Origin: Craterostigma plantagineum
Lineage: Eukaryota; Streptophyta; Magnoliopsida; Lamiales; Linderniaceae
NCBI GenBank assembly: GCA_027422505.1
Contig: JAPQWV010000050.1
Coordinates: 124,001 to 188,000, forward strand
Direction: 5' to 3'
DNA length: 64,000 nucleotides
Below the pieces are notes generated by a model, which had not been told where the DNA came from, did not search any database, and worked only from the letters and a program-made list of their open reading frames with translations. A program made the translations under genes and the position numbers. Of the stretch, positions 34,530-46,324 are shown piece after piece (position 1 is the stretch's first letter; each line of letters begins with the position of its first letter).

Positions 34530-35798
34530 TCACTTGGGCTCTTGTAAAGAGATGACAGTTTCGAAGGCACCAGCGAGTGCCTTAACCTTGTTCTTCCTCT
34601 GCTCACGGAGTTTACTTGCTGCCTCTTCTATAACATCATTCGACACAGCAGATTCTGATCTCTTACCTTCGTACTTATTTGCACTGCTGACGGCGACGGT
34701 TACTGCTTCTTCTGGCAATTTCTTCTCTACGATCACTTCTTTCACATGATGATCGGTTTCTTTAGCTTCTTCTTCACTTGCATTAGCTGTTTCACTTGAT
34801 TCCCTTCCTTCCATTTCATCCTTCTCTTTAGCACTGTCGTCGTCATCGATGAGATTATATTTGCCCTTATCATCATTATCTGCAATGACTGTCTCATTCT
34901 CCTCGTCATTCTTGGTGTCATCGTTATTACACTCATTCGCAACCTCTTCTTCTTGGTCGGTAATGTTAACCTGAGATTTCTCGTCTGCTTCTTCTTCTTC
35001 TTCTTCTTCGACACGAACAGATTCACGACGAATAACTTCCTCGTGTTTCTGTTGTTCCATTACAGTAGGAGTTTCAACGTTCACAATCTTCGCAATAATA
35101 TCCATATTAGCCTCGACCGTTTCACTTCCAATGTCTACTTCTCCCTTCTCATTATTACACTCCTCGACTTTTTCAGCAGATGGAGATTCTTGAACTTCAC
35201 TACTCTCAACTCTAGCTTCCTTAACAACCTCATCAGATACTATGTTATGATCGTCGACCTTCTCTTCCTTCTTCTTCTTCATCGTCGTCGAAGGCCCGCC
35301 GACGCTCTTATTACCAACCTTCTTCTTCTTCGTCATCATAGCATTACTATTACCCGACGTCGATCGAGCATACAAACCATCCTTTGCAGTTGTACCCCTC
35401 ACAAAGCCCTTATTATCCGAAGATGTCCTAATGACGCTGCTTTTCCCCGTCGAAGAAGATCTCGACGGTGGATTGGGATCAGAAACGCGGGAATTAGGAG
35501 GCTGAGGCTTATCGAAGGACCTCCTTCTGATGAGCGTTGATTTGTTATCATTGTCGGTAGTGACTGGGAATGGTTTCTCTCCTCTATTTTTTTCGGGGCC
35601 TGAACTTATCGTGGCCTTGAGGTAGTTAGGGACGGGTTTTCCCGAGGAACTAGTACTCGGGTGGTCGTTATTTTTGGCGGGAGAATTGTTTTTCTGCACG
35701 GTTTTTCGAGGAGTGGGGCCCGTGTTAGAAGGAGATGCGCCTCGCTTGTCCTTCGTGGGAGTCGTAGACGTATTCGCCCTCATTCGGCTCGTTGCCAT
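34530..35798 (-). CDS. Plant calmodulin-binding-domain protein
   Basis: A complete single-exon frame of 422 residues. The C-terminal end has EEAASKLREQRKNKVKAL followed by AGAFETVISLQEPK, the hallmark helix of the plant calmodulin-binding domain. The N-terminal half is Ser/Thr/Pro/Lys-rich and holds VPNYLKATISSG, another short motif common in this family. The middle is extremely acidic, with a run of Glu around residue 260, so most of the chain should be disordered. Family members bind Ca2+/calmodulin through the C-terminal helix; the biological role is generally unknown. ATG 35798 is the first Met and is followed by basic residues, as in relatives. A long TA repeat lies 14 bp upstream. Confidence 0.85.
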   Translation of the reverse strand: MATSRMRANTSTTPTKDKRGASPSNTGPTPRKTVQKNNSPAKNNDHPSTSSSGKPVPNYLKATISSGPEKNRGEKPFPVTTDNDNKSTLIRRRSFDKPQPPNSRVSDPNPPSRSSSTGKSSVIRTSSDNKGFVRGTTAKDGLYARSTSGNSNAMMTKKKKVGNKSVGGPSTTMKKKKEEKVDDHNIVSDEVVKEARVESSEVQESPSAEKVEECNNEKGEVDIGSETVEANMDIIAKIVNVETPTVMEQQKHEEVIRRESVRVEEEEEEEADEKSQVNITDQEEEVANECNNDDTKNDEENETVIADNDDKGKYNLIDDDDSAKEKDEMEGRESSETANASEEEAKETDHHVKEVIVEKKLPEEAVTVAVSSANKYEGKRSESAVSNDVIEEAASKLREQRKNKVKALAGAFETVISLQEPK

Positions 35799-35807
35799 AT
35801 TTGGAGC

Positions 35808-35811
<4 letters not shown>

Positions 35812-35862
<51 letters not shown>
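35812..35862. repeat. (TA)n microsatellite just before the calmodulin-binding gene
   Basis: About 25 TA units 14 bp upstream of the minus-strand start codon, so it must lie in the leader or core promoter of that gene. Confidence 0.9.
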
Positions 35863-35864
<2 letters not shown>

Positions 35865-35949
35865 TTAGCATGATAGGTTAGTCAAGAGCATCTACGTTGC
35901 ATTTATTCAACAAAATGCGTGCGTGACAAATCTTTTTGATAATGCTCGT

Positions 35950-36400
35950 AGTGGTATTTGCATGAGAAGATAAGATGTATATAACGAAGAGAGGCCAAGG
36001 CATTCATAGCATTTGGTGGAAATAGGCAGTTGAGGAAAATAGATTTGTTGATTATGTGTCCTAAACGATTTACATGCAAAAGAGAAATATTGGGAGTAGT
36101 TTGAAAGTGAATATAATAAAACGAAGAAAGGAGCGAAAGCATTCATAGCAGTACGTAAATTTGCATTGATTGATTGGAAACACGCAGTTAAGAGTTATAG
36201 ATTTCTTGATTATGTGTAATCTCTTTTTCACGATTTACACGCGAAAGAAATACATTGAAAGAGCTTGTGGCGTTCTATTACCTGGAGAAGAAAGCCTTAT
36301 TTCCCCGTATATTGAATTATCTTTAGGAACACGAAAGAGACTTTTAATTGTTTATATTATATACGAAGAGAGGAAAATGGTGATGGATGTGCCTGGTTAG
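35950..36400. repeat. Degenerate tandem duplication, period about 155-160 bp
   Basis: ACGAAGAGAGGCC...GCATTCATAGCA and GCAGTTGAGGAAAATAGATTT...GATTATGTGT...ACGATTTACA...GAAATA recur at 36116-36255 in diverged form. A third ACGAAGAGAGG appears near 36362. No coding function is seen. Confidence 0.6.
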
Positions 36401-37709
36401 TTGAATAGAATGGCGTAAATCAAGCGCAGCCCAAGATGCAAATAGAATGGCGCAACGCGCAAATTGATTTTAGTTCATGTTTTACAATGAGAAAAATAGC
36501 TTCATATGTTCTTTAGGCCTACCATCATTTTTCGAAAGAATAATTCAGAAAATCATACTCTTGACCGACTTGAATATTTTTCACAGTTTTCCACTTGTAA
36601 TACTATTCTGACGTATTGCATAACAGTAATGGGAAATCCACATTTATTCCCGCATTTTAAGTTACATATTTTTGCAATTATTAAATAAGGAGATACAAAT
36701 AGAAAATAAATATTATTAGTGAGCCAAATTTATAAGCAAAGTCCCAAGCAAGTTCTTGATTAGGTCAAACTACAAATTTATATCATCATCTCTATTAATA
36801 AATATTAGTACTCTTTGTAGATTCAAATGTGTGTGCTATAATATATGAATATGTAATATTAAATTAAATTTAATTTAAAATGGTTAATTGAAATTTTAAT
36901 TTTTAATTATGTATATGTAAATTTAAAAGTAGAGGTATAAGATTAACCAAAAATAGTAATTAAAAGATAGTGTTATTATTAATTTTTTTGAAATTGACAT
37001 ATCAATGACAGTTTATAGCCACTCCATATTCTTAATAAAATGGAATAGATATATACATTGATAGTAGTTAACGACAGTTATTGGGAAACACAACTTATCT
37101 ATCAAAAAATGAACAATAAGCTATAATGAAGGGGCCATTTGAATCAATATATAATTTATTGATGGAGTTCGTGAACTCCAATAATGTATACAAAGAATTA
37201 TCAACCAACTCACGAGAATAAAAAAAAAAAAAGAATTCTAGCAGTGTTGAAAGATAGAGACATCATATAATATTGAATATCAAGTTATATATTGTGCAAA
37301 TATATTATAATATTTCGATTAGGAGGTTTGGCCAAGTCAAGTGTTCTGCACTTTGATGTTAGTGGTGGGCTTAGGTAAATGTTTATGTCCACAAATGAAA
37401 TAAAGCAATTTGATACATATGTTCTCGTTCTTGTCGACTTTTATTTTTTGGTTTATCTACTTTTTGTGTGGGGACAAGAAAGAATAATTAATAATTGTGA
37501 CCACCCATTAAAGAAAAAATAATTAAATCCGTTTGATCTTTTATTCTGCTCAAACGATGATAGCGAACCGCCTCGACTAAACAATATCATCGAATTCGAG
37601 TCTTTTTCGTAATTGTTCGAAGTTCACGAGTTCTTTCTTATTTATTTTATATTCTTATTTAAATTTAAATTTGAAGTTTCGCAACTCGTTGAATATGCAC
37701 GAGTTGGAT
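36401..37709. other. AT-rich intergenic sequence
   Basis: No gene or well-defined element was recognised. Confidence 0.4.
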
Positions 37710-38345
37710 TTAGAGGTGCTCAAACGGCTTGAAAAACCGTAATCAAACCGTAACCGAACCGGCTGTCAACGGTCCAGTTAATGTGGTCAACGGTTACGGT
37801 TCAAACAGTAACCAAACCGGTTTTTCAATGGTTCGGTTACGTTATCTATTTCTATAACCGTAAACCGATAGTTGACCAACGGTTTAACCGGGATTAATTC
37901 TTTTAAGCTTATTTTTTTTATTAGGTAACCAAGTTAATTTACTAACCATCTGTTTTTCTTAGTTTTTTTATTCAATGGTAACAACATTGACCCTTATAGG
38001 ACTTAAGATAAAGATCGACGATAAAAGTAAGCACTAGAAGGAGATTCTTACGATGAGTTTTCTTCGCATATTATAGAAATCACGAATTAGTAGATGTCAA
38101 GGTGCAATTTTTTCAAATAGGTTGTATTTTGTTTTTTTTTTTTTATAAATTTCTAAGTTGCATTAATTTTTTTAGTATTCACTAAAAATCTAATTTATTT
38201 CAAATTTTTATACGAAAAAAATTACATCTAAAAGAAAATTTTGAACCATAAACCCGCGGTTTCAAACAGTAATGGTAACTGGCTCGGGCAGTTCAAAACC
38301 GTAACTGCAACCGTGATTACCATGGTTTTACGCTTAGAGATTTAG
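37710..38345. repeat. AACCGTAACC-rich decayed terminal-repeat element
   Basis: Starts near TAGAGGTGCTCAAACGG, followed by many AACCGTAACCGAACCGG-type words and, after an AT-rich centre, CCGTAACTGCAACCGTGATTACC. This resembles the subterminal arrays of the hAT element at 13741. No clean right terminus or target duplication was found. Confidence 0.5.
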
Positions 38346-38364
38346 AGATTTTTATTAATTGTAA

Positions 38365-38511
38365 ATAGATGGATTATAATCGTGAACAGTAAGCGGGGCC
38401 GGATTAAGACGTCTAGTTGGGGTGTAAAAAATTTGTCGTGATCCTACAAAACCAATCATTATACATTGTCTAGGTCATACATACATAACAAAATTGTCTT
38501 TACTACATTTA
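38365..38511. repeat. 147-bp flanking direct repeat, left copy
   Basis: Begins ATAGATGGATTATAATCG and ends TTTACTACATTTA, directly followed by the T-run of the insert. Confidence 0.9.
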
Positions 38512-39399
38512 TTTTTTTTTTTTTTTCCCGGAAACGATAGCTTCAATATCATAAACAAAAGTACACGGGCTAAATAGCCCAAGAGGTCTCTCCAGTAATA
38601 TCACCTGGAAGAGAAACAAGGCTCAAACGGAGCAAATAACACCCAACAAAAACGAAAAAACCGACAGAAAACAAAGATTCACTATCTAAAAACACGAGAA
38701 CTAAAGAACATATCACAAAAAAGGCTGTTAAGCCTAATTCACGACACTCTTCATTTTGCTCGGGCCATTTGACTACGAATCTTGCATTCATCGGAAATGG
38801 CTCCACCAAGGGAGAATGGGGCTCCAACAAGTGGAGAAAGAGCTCCAGGCGCGAAGGCCGGGAGAAAGAGCTCCCGACTTTAAGTCGAGAGACACATGTG
38901 GGTAAACGGCAGTGATGGCGAGGAAAGGTGAGAGGAGCGGCGGCAGCTGCGATGGTGGGTGGTGAAAGCGGGGAAGCCGGTAGAGCGGCGTAGCAGAGTG
39001 CGGAGCAGAGGGCGGCAGTTGGCAAGCGGGAGAGCGGAGGCGGGCGTAGGCGACCGGGCGCCGATGGAGTCTCGACCTTCGCGACTGACCACACGGCTGG
39101 CGTCGCTGCTGGTGGCGACGGAGGCGACGAGGTGGCGACGGGCGGCGATGGAGGCGGCAGCGGTGCTGGCGGTGGCGGCAGCGGTGGGCTGGGGTCGAAT
39201 TTTTTTTTTTTTATATATATATAAGACAGAATAGAAACTACAAACTAAAATAACAAGTAGATCTCCCCCTACCTCCACTAATGGAGGAGGGGGAGGGTGG
39301 CGGCTGTTTTTTGGGTTGAGATTAGGGTTTCAAGCGCGAGAGAGAGAATTGTAGAGAGAGAGAGAGAGAGAGAGACGTCTAGTTGGGGTGTAAAAAATT

Positions 39400-39546
39400 A
39401 TAGATGGATTATAATCGTGAACAGTAAGCGGGGCCGGATTAAGACGTCTAGTTGGGGTGTAAAAAATTTGTCGTGATCCTACAAAACCAATCATTATACA
39501 TTGTCTAGGTCATACATACATAACAAAATTGTCTTTACTACATTTA
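39400..39546. repeat. 147-bp flanking direct repeat, right copy
   Basis: Same length and sequence as the left copy by eye, followed by ATGTAGATC instead of the T-run. Confidence 0.9.
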
Positions 39547-40752
39547 ATGTAGATCAAATTGGTCTACTCAATAAAAATTAAAACAAGATGGGCCCAACAG
39601 CCCACAATGTCTGACCGTCAAAAACTGACGGCTGAGATCAGCTCACAAGGAAATATTTATTACTATGGAAATTTGCCAAAAACAAAAGTAATTTTCTAAA
39701 CGTCATTGAATAATATGGTTATTTTCTTCGAACGTTAAGCCGTTCCCATCCCACTAACCTCGGATCTTTAACATCGTATACACGGCACGAATAAGCACGC
39801 ACGTATATTTTGGTCGTATACTTTCTTTTTTAATTCCGCACGATAAGCTAAAGCTGTGTTTTTAAATTGAAAAGCCCTGAGGCTATTTTCTTGTAATTGT
39901 GTAGTGGTTGAAAACTTTCCCTTTTCTTCCCCGTTTCTTTTATGTTATTTTTAGAAAAGAGAAAGAATTTGTTATAAAGTGGGATTGGGACAAGAACAAG
40001 CGAAAAAAAAAAGGTGTGGACGATGAGGAAATATAAACCAAATTGTGAGCATACGGTCTTAATCATAATCCATTTCTGATCATCATCATCCAATAGTGGG
40101 TTGAGAAGTATTATCGATTCTTGATTGTTTCTGTGATATGTGTTTGGTTTTCTTGATTGCTTCTTTGCTGATTGATATGGGATTTTCTTGAAATTTTTTT
40201 CCTTCTTTCTTACCTTTATTTCTGGTTTTTTCTTTTATGTTTGTTTTTACGGAATTTTGATGCTATGATGGTTTCTCTTTCCTATTTCTTCGCCAATCAA
40301 TTTGTCTTTTGTTTTTTTTTTTTGTGAAAAATCAGTGCTTTAAAATCAATCTTTGCTTGAGCTTTGTGGTGCCTTGTACTGATGAAAGCGAATCTTTAGG
40401 ATGAAACTGTTAAGCAATAGGAGAAGATAATCGATGAATAAAACTGAAGGAAACTTTGACGTATGAAGAAGCTGTAAGAAGTCTCAAATTTCTCATTCTG
40501 TTGACTTTAAAAGCCTTTCGTTTGTGCTACTTTTCATCACTTTATGTTTGACCAATTTTCCTATTAGATCATAAGCTTGTTGCAAATGAAGGAAAGTTCT
40601 TGACACCTTTTTTAGTGATTTGTCTTTCTTGTTTCTACAAACGTGTTTATCTCTATTTAATTTTTGTTGTAAGATTAAATCCAAGATTACTATCTTCCTT
40701 GCTGAATTTCCATACACAGATTAAGGAACGCTCGCCTCGTTACAACCTATTC
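39547..40752 (+). other. Upstream and 5' UTR region of the RING-H2 gene
   Basis: Probably holds the promoter, leader and a leader intron: a CATACACAG acceptor lies at about 40710-40718, 35 bp before the start codon. Pyrimidine-rich runs occur at 40190-40330. No separate gene is seen. Confidence 0.45.
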
Positions 40753-42577
40753 ATGGATGCATTTCCTGGTAAAAGAGAAATAAACAAGGCTATGGCTCCC
40801 AAAGGAGGATGTAATAATATGGCTTCGAAACGTTTGCTTAGGGAAGAAAACGATCAAAATCCTCAGTTTTGCAATAGAATTGGCTGCAGTGGAAGAATCA
40901 AATACAGTCAGAACAAAAGGAATCCAAACTTAGACACCTCAAAGAAGCCTTCAAACACATCTCTGCAGTCAACTTTGGGCAGTAAAGCATCTGCGAATTC
41001 TTCAAGTACCAGTTCTGTTATTACATCGTCGAAAATTCCCCACGCAGAGGGCAAGAAAAAGTCGCCTTTGAAACGTCAGAGCGACTCGTCGTCAGAGATT
41101 AGCCTATCGAGCGACTCAGAAGCTTCAGAGCTCGGCAGTGCTTCGAGTGGCTACCATTCGAAGTCGAAGAAAAATTCTGGAAATTCTATCATTGCTTCAG
41201 AAGCTTCGAGTTCTAGTGGATCCTCAAATCCTCGTACAGTTTCCTATCGTAAGACAACAGTCAATAACCGAAACACTTGGTTAGCTTCCTCAGTTTCAGG
41301 TAAAAGAACATCATCAGGGCCCGTAAACGGTGGCACTGGAAATAGTTACGGTCTTAGGAACCTTAACTGCAGTTCGACATCAGATTTACTGCGACCAAAC
41401 TCTTCCTCCTCGGATTCGAACGCCTCTGGTAAGAACACCATGAGAAAAAGAAGACAAGAAAGCGAAAGAAGCAGTTGGTCTCTTCATGGAGGGAGAAAAA
41501 CTAGCATAGCATCATCATCTTCATCTTCTGTAGGAAATGGACATGTCTCAAACTTTAGCAGTGAAGACAGAAACCGTTCTTGGACAAGGTGTTCAGCTGC
41601 AAATGTGAATCTTAGGATGGGAAATGTAAGAAACAATGAGCCCATCATTAGGGACAGCTTAATCCCGTTTAGGGTCGGCGGTCGGAGCTCTTCGAGACCA
41701 TTAACTTCGAACTTTTCCTCAAATTCTTCAACATATCACGGTCATGATTCTTCGCGCCGTAATAACATGAACGACATTGCTGCAGAGGTAATATTATTAT
41801 TATTATCTCGTGGGCCATTCATTTGAGATATGATCGTCGTTGATTCCTCCATGCAGGTGTTGTTTGCCCTCGAGATGATAGAGCAAGATGAGGAGATAAC
41901 TCACGAGGTACTCTTTTATGATTCCTGTTAGCATCTTCCTTTCTTCTTCTTGTTCTTCTTCCTCGTTAACGAACGTCGTTTTTTTTTTTTTATTAATATA
42001 CGAAAGCAAGTGCGTGTTTTAGAGGCGAGTTTACTGCTAAGTGGGCTCAACCTCAATGATCGGCATAGGGACATGAGATTAGACATCGATAACATGTCGT
42101 ACGAGGTCAGCTCAGCTCTGACTTAGTTCGTTCTGAACTTCCACAAGAATTTCAAAGTTTGATGATTCTTAGCATTCCCAGGAATTATTAGCCCTAGAAG
42201 AGAGGATGGGCACGGTGAGCACCGCACTCTCCGAGGAGGAAATCTCAAAGTGCCTCGAAAGAGGCACCTATGAGCAACCACCTCCTTTCGACGAGCATGG
42301 AGACGATTCCAAATGCAGTATTTGTCAGGTCACTTATGACTGTTTATGTTTTTTCGTTCATCGATTTCCTGCAAAAACAAACGATTCGAGCGGCAATTTA
42401 TTCGTTCTATTTTTATTGTTCTCTCTCTATCTGTAGGAAGAGTACGCAGTTGGAGATGAGATGGGTACTGTGATCGAATGCAAGCACGGATTTCACGTGT
42501 CGTGCGTAAGGCAATGGCTACGGCTCAAGAATTGGTGTCCCGTGTGTAAGGCTTCAGCTTTCTCGTCTTCGTCTTAG
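40753..42577 (+). CDS. RING-H2 E3 ubiquitin ligase, MBR/HIP1-like
   Basis: Five exons by GT-AG fit: 40753-41787, 41857-41907, 42007-42105, 42182-42328, 42437-42577, all phase 0; 490 residues. The long first exon codes for a Ser/Asn/Lys-rich disordered region. The later exons give VLFALEMIEQDEEITHE, a VRVLEASLLLSGLNLNDRHRDMRLDIDNMSYEELLALEER helix pair and the RING-H2: CSIC, then CKHGFHVSC (Cys-x-His-x2-His-x2-Cys), and CPVC near the C-terminus. The helix pair followed by RING-H2 is typical of plant MBR1/MBR2- and HIP1-type ligases. It should transfer ubiquitin from an E2; the substrate is unknown. The start at 40753 (MDAFPGK) is preferred because the longer frame upstream reads through the leader intron. 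Confidence 0.88.
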
Positions 42578-42729
42578 AAACTCGAAAGTTAGCAACATAT
42601 ATAACACACACACACACACACATAAATATATATATGTATATATCTATTTCTATTCTATATTAAAAGAGCGAATAGCCAATATGTTTAGACCTATTGTGAA
42701 TTGACCATTGTGCCCTTATTTTTAACTAA

Positions 42730-42952
42730 GGCCCTGTTTGCTTTCCTAGATAAGGCCTGATAGTATAAATAAGAATCTCTAATACTATGTTTGGTTTCTA
42801 TTCTGCAGCTCGTTACAAAATAAAGCCCGCTAAAATAAAACGTGCTCTGTGATAAATAGTCTTGGATAAATGGACAAGATAAAATAAAACGGGCTTGACA
42901 AACAATGTTAGATCTTGGGCCTTATCTGACATATTACAACCAAACACAGCCT
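42730..42952. mobile_element. Tourist-like MITE
   Basis: Left end AAGGCCCTGTTTGCTTTCC and right end, in reverse complement, AGGCTGTGTTTGGTTGTAA, about 223 bp. The interior has inverted matches such as GATAAGGCC / GGCCTTATC. A TAA precedes the left end; the right copy is imperfect. Noncoding. Confidence 0.6.
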
Positions 42953-44099
42953 GAACGTATGATTTGTCCTATAGTGAATGGTGAAATATATATTGCTATC
43001 ATTTGAAAGTTTAATTAAAGCATTACATGAAACTTTACAAATTCCCACGTATGAGATTCCTTTTCAACTACACATACATTAACATCTAGTTCACCACATC
43101 AACCAACGCATTATCAAACTTAATATGCAGTGGGTATTTGTTCAGACTTTACAAATTCCCACGTTTCATAAAAACGATTACTATATTAAATAAATAAGAT
43201 GATGAATCTCATACACCCAATCGTAGCTCGAACAATCATAGGCCTTCTTTATATGTTTCTTCATATTGATCTATTGCTAGGCAGAGCTACACCAATTCGA
43301 ATTTCGGAAGGTTAGATATTCGATATTGGAGCTCGTATTCCTTCATTCCATTGTAAGTACGATTTCGTATAATTGAGTTGTTTCCTCATTGATGATGATG
43401 TGCTAGACATGGCGAATTTAGGCATTCCTTGCATGCGAAATTTGTATCCACAACAACAACCATGGAGAACTTAGGTCTCACGATCGTTTCAATTCAATCC
43501 TTACCTAGCGAGGATCGACGTGCGGCGATAAAGATTGTTGTCTCTAGGCAGGGAGCGTATAGAAATTCACAGCAAGATAAAAATGTTGGGAGACTCCGGG
43601 TGACCCGAGGCCTCGCCCCGGACGCACTATGAGCAGGGAACCCGCGCTTATACGAAGAGGACCCATTCTGGAACCATCATCTTATGGGCGGGTCCCATGA
43701 AATACGCACAGGTCCCCTGATCATAAGCGGGGGTCGTGTGCTTGCAAGCACAGGTCCGATGCTTGCAAGCATGGTCCTATCTTGTCAAGCATGATCCTAC
43801 GCTTTCAAGTACGGGTCCGCACCAAATTAGGATTTGATGCGTAATTCCCAGATCCCCTTCTCGCGTTAAATTAAAAGACGATTAGTGGCAGGGTTACGAG
43901 CGTAGGCGAAGACCTTTCCTGTCCCTTTAACAAGCTTCTAGGAATACTCCTGTCGTCTTCGAACATGATGGAGGCGGCGGCCAGAGCAGCCGCCATTTCT
44001 CCAGCACGTTCCGGGCCTGAGTAGAGTTTCTGGGCTTGACGAGGATAGTCAATATCCTCTGACCGCTGCTAGCAATAGTCGCCGGACTTGTTCACCGAA
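42953..44099. other. Intergenic region with a short degenerate tandem repeat
   Basis: At 43735-43825 about four units of 20-25 bases vary on TGCTTGCAAGCATGGTCC; the GCTTGCAAGC core is itself palindromic. The 67-codon ORF at 43429-43632 is unrecognised and treated as chance. A GC-rich stretch runs from 43590 to 44110 with no assigned function. Confidence 0.4.
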
Positions 44100-44606
44100 C
44101 CGCCAGGAGGAAAGCAGAAAATAAATTAACAACTTACAAAAAAATATTTTGTACTATAAGTACGTACCTGACTGAATATTGTGTCTATTGTTGCACCTTT
44201 GTTGTCAAAGGTAAGAAGCAGATAGTTCGTACCCCACCTGCTGAGGTCATGGACGTGATTGTACTCCTTGATTTGTCGGTACTTTGCCGACTCCATCGTA
44301 CTCCACCAAAGCATCGAAACAGTGTACGCCAACGGGGAACGTTTGCTTGCTGTAATAACTAAGACGATGGGCATAAAAGATTGAGGAATCCTTGGCGGGA
44401 CGACGATCAAGTCTTGGAGCGTGATGCTTGTAATGTCGACACTGAAATTCGAATTTTTTCCGACATATTTCCTATATTATGAGCAAGTAGATTAGGAAAA
44501 AAAATCATTTCGTCATAAATGCTTTTATGTTTGGATTTACGAATAAAATACCAAGATTTCAAGTAATTGAATTATTCCCTCTTTGCTTCGAAATATGTAT
44601 GAACTG

Positions 44607-44634
44607 TCAACTGATAAGTCAACGAGTTGACTTC
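44607..44634 (-). promoter_or_regulatory. Conserved W-box cluster of the repeat array
   Basis: GTCAACTGATAAGTCAACG followed by AGTTGACTTC: three TTGAC cores (two on the minus strand, one on plus) within 27 bases. The same block is kept in the second unit (46068-46096) and third unit (47168-47196), on the 5' side of the minus-strand frames. Confidence 0.5.
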
Positions 44635-44829
44635 ATACACAACACAATCTAAGACTTCTCCGTTAATCTTATAACTCTCTCTATATATAAATAAACCCAT
44701 GGCTAATAAATAACCCACCCCACTGTAATGAAGAGAAACGACATCTCATTCAGATACGTCCACCCCAAAAATAAAGAACAATAACCAAAAAGGATCAACT
44801 TTTAATCAGCGCCGGTTTTACATTTTCAC

Positions 44830-45012
44830 CTAGATAAGCAGAGGCATAGCTTTACGAGCTCTGAGTTTCCGTTTTCCACATTCGCGCCGCCGACGTTGAG
44901 GGACAAGCGATCCATCACCGCCGCATCCCGTAAAGAGTTGACGTGGAAGGCATTGGCTCCGTGAGTCGGATTCAACGTCGTGCCGCCGCTTGCGGTCCGA
45001 AGGTGACGTCAT
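44830..45012 (-). CDS. Hypothetical basic 60-residue ORF
   Basis: Starts MTSPSDRKRRHDVESD and contains the basic run RRRRECGKRKLRARK. Its GC content is clearly above the surrounding AT-rich repeats, and a TATAA-free leader lies upstream. It sits between the first two units of the repeat array and is not repeated in the others. It may be the first exon of a longer gene or chance; I do not recognise it. Confidence 0.25.
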   Translation of the reverse strand: MTSPSDRKRRHDVESDSRSQCLPRQLFTGCGGDGSLVPQRRRRECGKRKLRARKAMPLLI

Positions 45013-46275
45013 CTTCCGACAATGACTATTAATTGATTGCCGTCTTCTAATCTACTGAATCAAGCGTCAATTATCGATATGAAAGGAAGCATTCACACTT
45101 TTACCAAATACCCTCAACCAATAAAATTAATTTGGGCTCGTCTTGGGAAGGAATAATAAATTGACCACTTCGGCTCAAAAAATTATATATATATATATAT
45201 ATATATATCAAACTTCCTTCAATTCTTTCCGATATATAAACCGATGTATGTATATATATATATATATATATATAACAAACTTCATTTAATTCTTTCAGCT
45301 ATGCTCTAGCACAATGTTAATTGACACAGTAGAGTCAAAGTAACCAACACAACATGCATTTCCAACATATAAATATATATTACTCCATAATGTATAATAT
45401 TTTAAATTTGCACAAATTAGTACCACATATAGATTGCTATCAATATATAATATTGTAAACTTGCACAATGTATCCATGAATGCATTTTATGAGGAATATA
45501 TTGACTTATTTCTTTCTTGCTTTTTTTATGCCAACTTGAGTTTTGCATGGAGAAGACGTAAAATCTGCGTCGAAGCTCCTTTCAAGAGCGCTCGATTGGG
45601 CCATACGGGGGCATTCTACATAGTGTGCATAGTCCTTATATTCAGCGGAGATGATGAGTCTATAAAAGCTGGCATGAGACAATATGGACTCAATTGAGAA
45701 AAGATCGACCTTTGCGTAGAAATTTGAAATCCACTGAAGAGATTTCAAGGAAATCATTCGAGGTTGGCGGGTGAATCCTCTCTTAAATAGGCCGTTTGCT
45801 TGCTGTAATAAAGAAAAAGATGGGCATAGGAGATTGAGGAATCCTTGGCGGGACGACGATCTAAGTCTTGGAGTGTGATGCTTGTAATGTCGACACTGAA
45901 TTCGAATTTTTTCCGACATATTTCCTAGATTATGAGTAAGTAGGTTAGGAAAAAAAATCATTTTGTCGTAAATGTTTTTATGTTTCAATTTACGAATAAA
46001 CACCAAGGTTTCAAGTAATTGAATTATTTCCTCTTTGATTCGGTCTTCTGCGAAACATGCATGAACAGTCAACTGATAAGTCAACGAGTTGACTTCCTAC
46101 ACAAACACAACCTAAGACTTCTCCGTTAATCTTATAAACTCTCTCTCTCTATCTCTCTCTCTCTCTCTCTACATATATACATAATATATATACATATATA
46201 TTACCACAGAAATGATATATAATTTAATATACCTCGTATAACTGATGAGGTAGATAAGCAACGTTTTTAGTGGTA

Positions 46276-46324
<49 letters not shown>

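Larger units (their letters stand above)
38365..39546 (-). mobile_element. Poly(A)-ended retro-insert (LINE-derived or processed transcript) with 147-bp flanking direct repeats
   Basis: The insert 38512-39399 reads on the minus strand from a (CT)n start near 39374 to a 15-base poly(A) end at 38526-38512. It is flanked by direct repeats 38365-38511 and 39400-39546, both 147 bp and, by eye, identical. A third partial copy (GACGTCTAGTTGGGGTGTAA, 39374 onward) sits at the 5' junction, as expected from template switching during target-primed reverse transcription. The insert has a GC-rich 5' part with GCCGCC repeats, a transcript-like start and a 3' end GATATTGAAGCTATCGTTTC before the A-run. Two overlapping minus ORFs (38570-39094, 38880-39278) match no family I know. 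Confidence 0.7.

Noticed and set aside
34742..35540. ORFs opposite or offset to the calmodulin-binding gene
   Set aside because: Shadows of the Lys/Glu-rich coding frame, which is complete and ends in the family motif.
38570..39278. Minus-strand ORFs of 174 and 132 codons
   Set aside because: They lie in the GC-rich part of the retro-insert, overlap each other, and consist largely of Ala/Pro/Ser/Arg runs; no family or domain is recognisable.
46141..46170. (CT)n and (TA)n runs as possible promoter elements of expressed genes
   Set aside because: They vary strongly between the array units and no intact reading frame follows, so they are simple repeats here.
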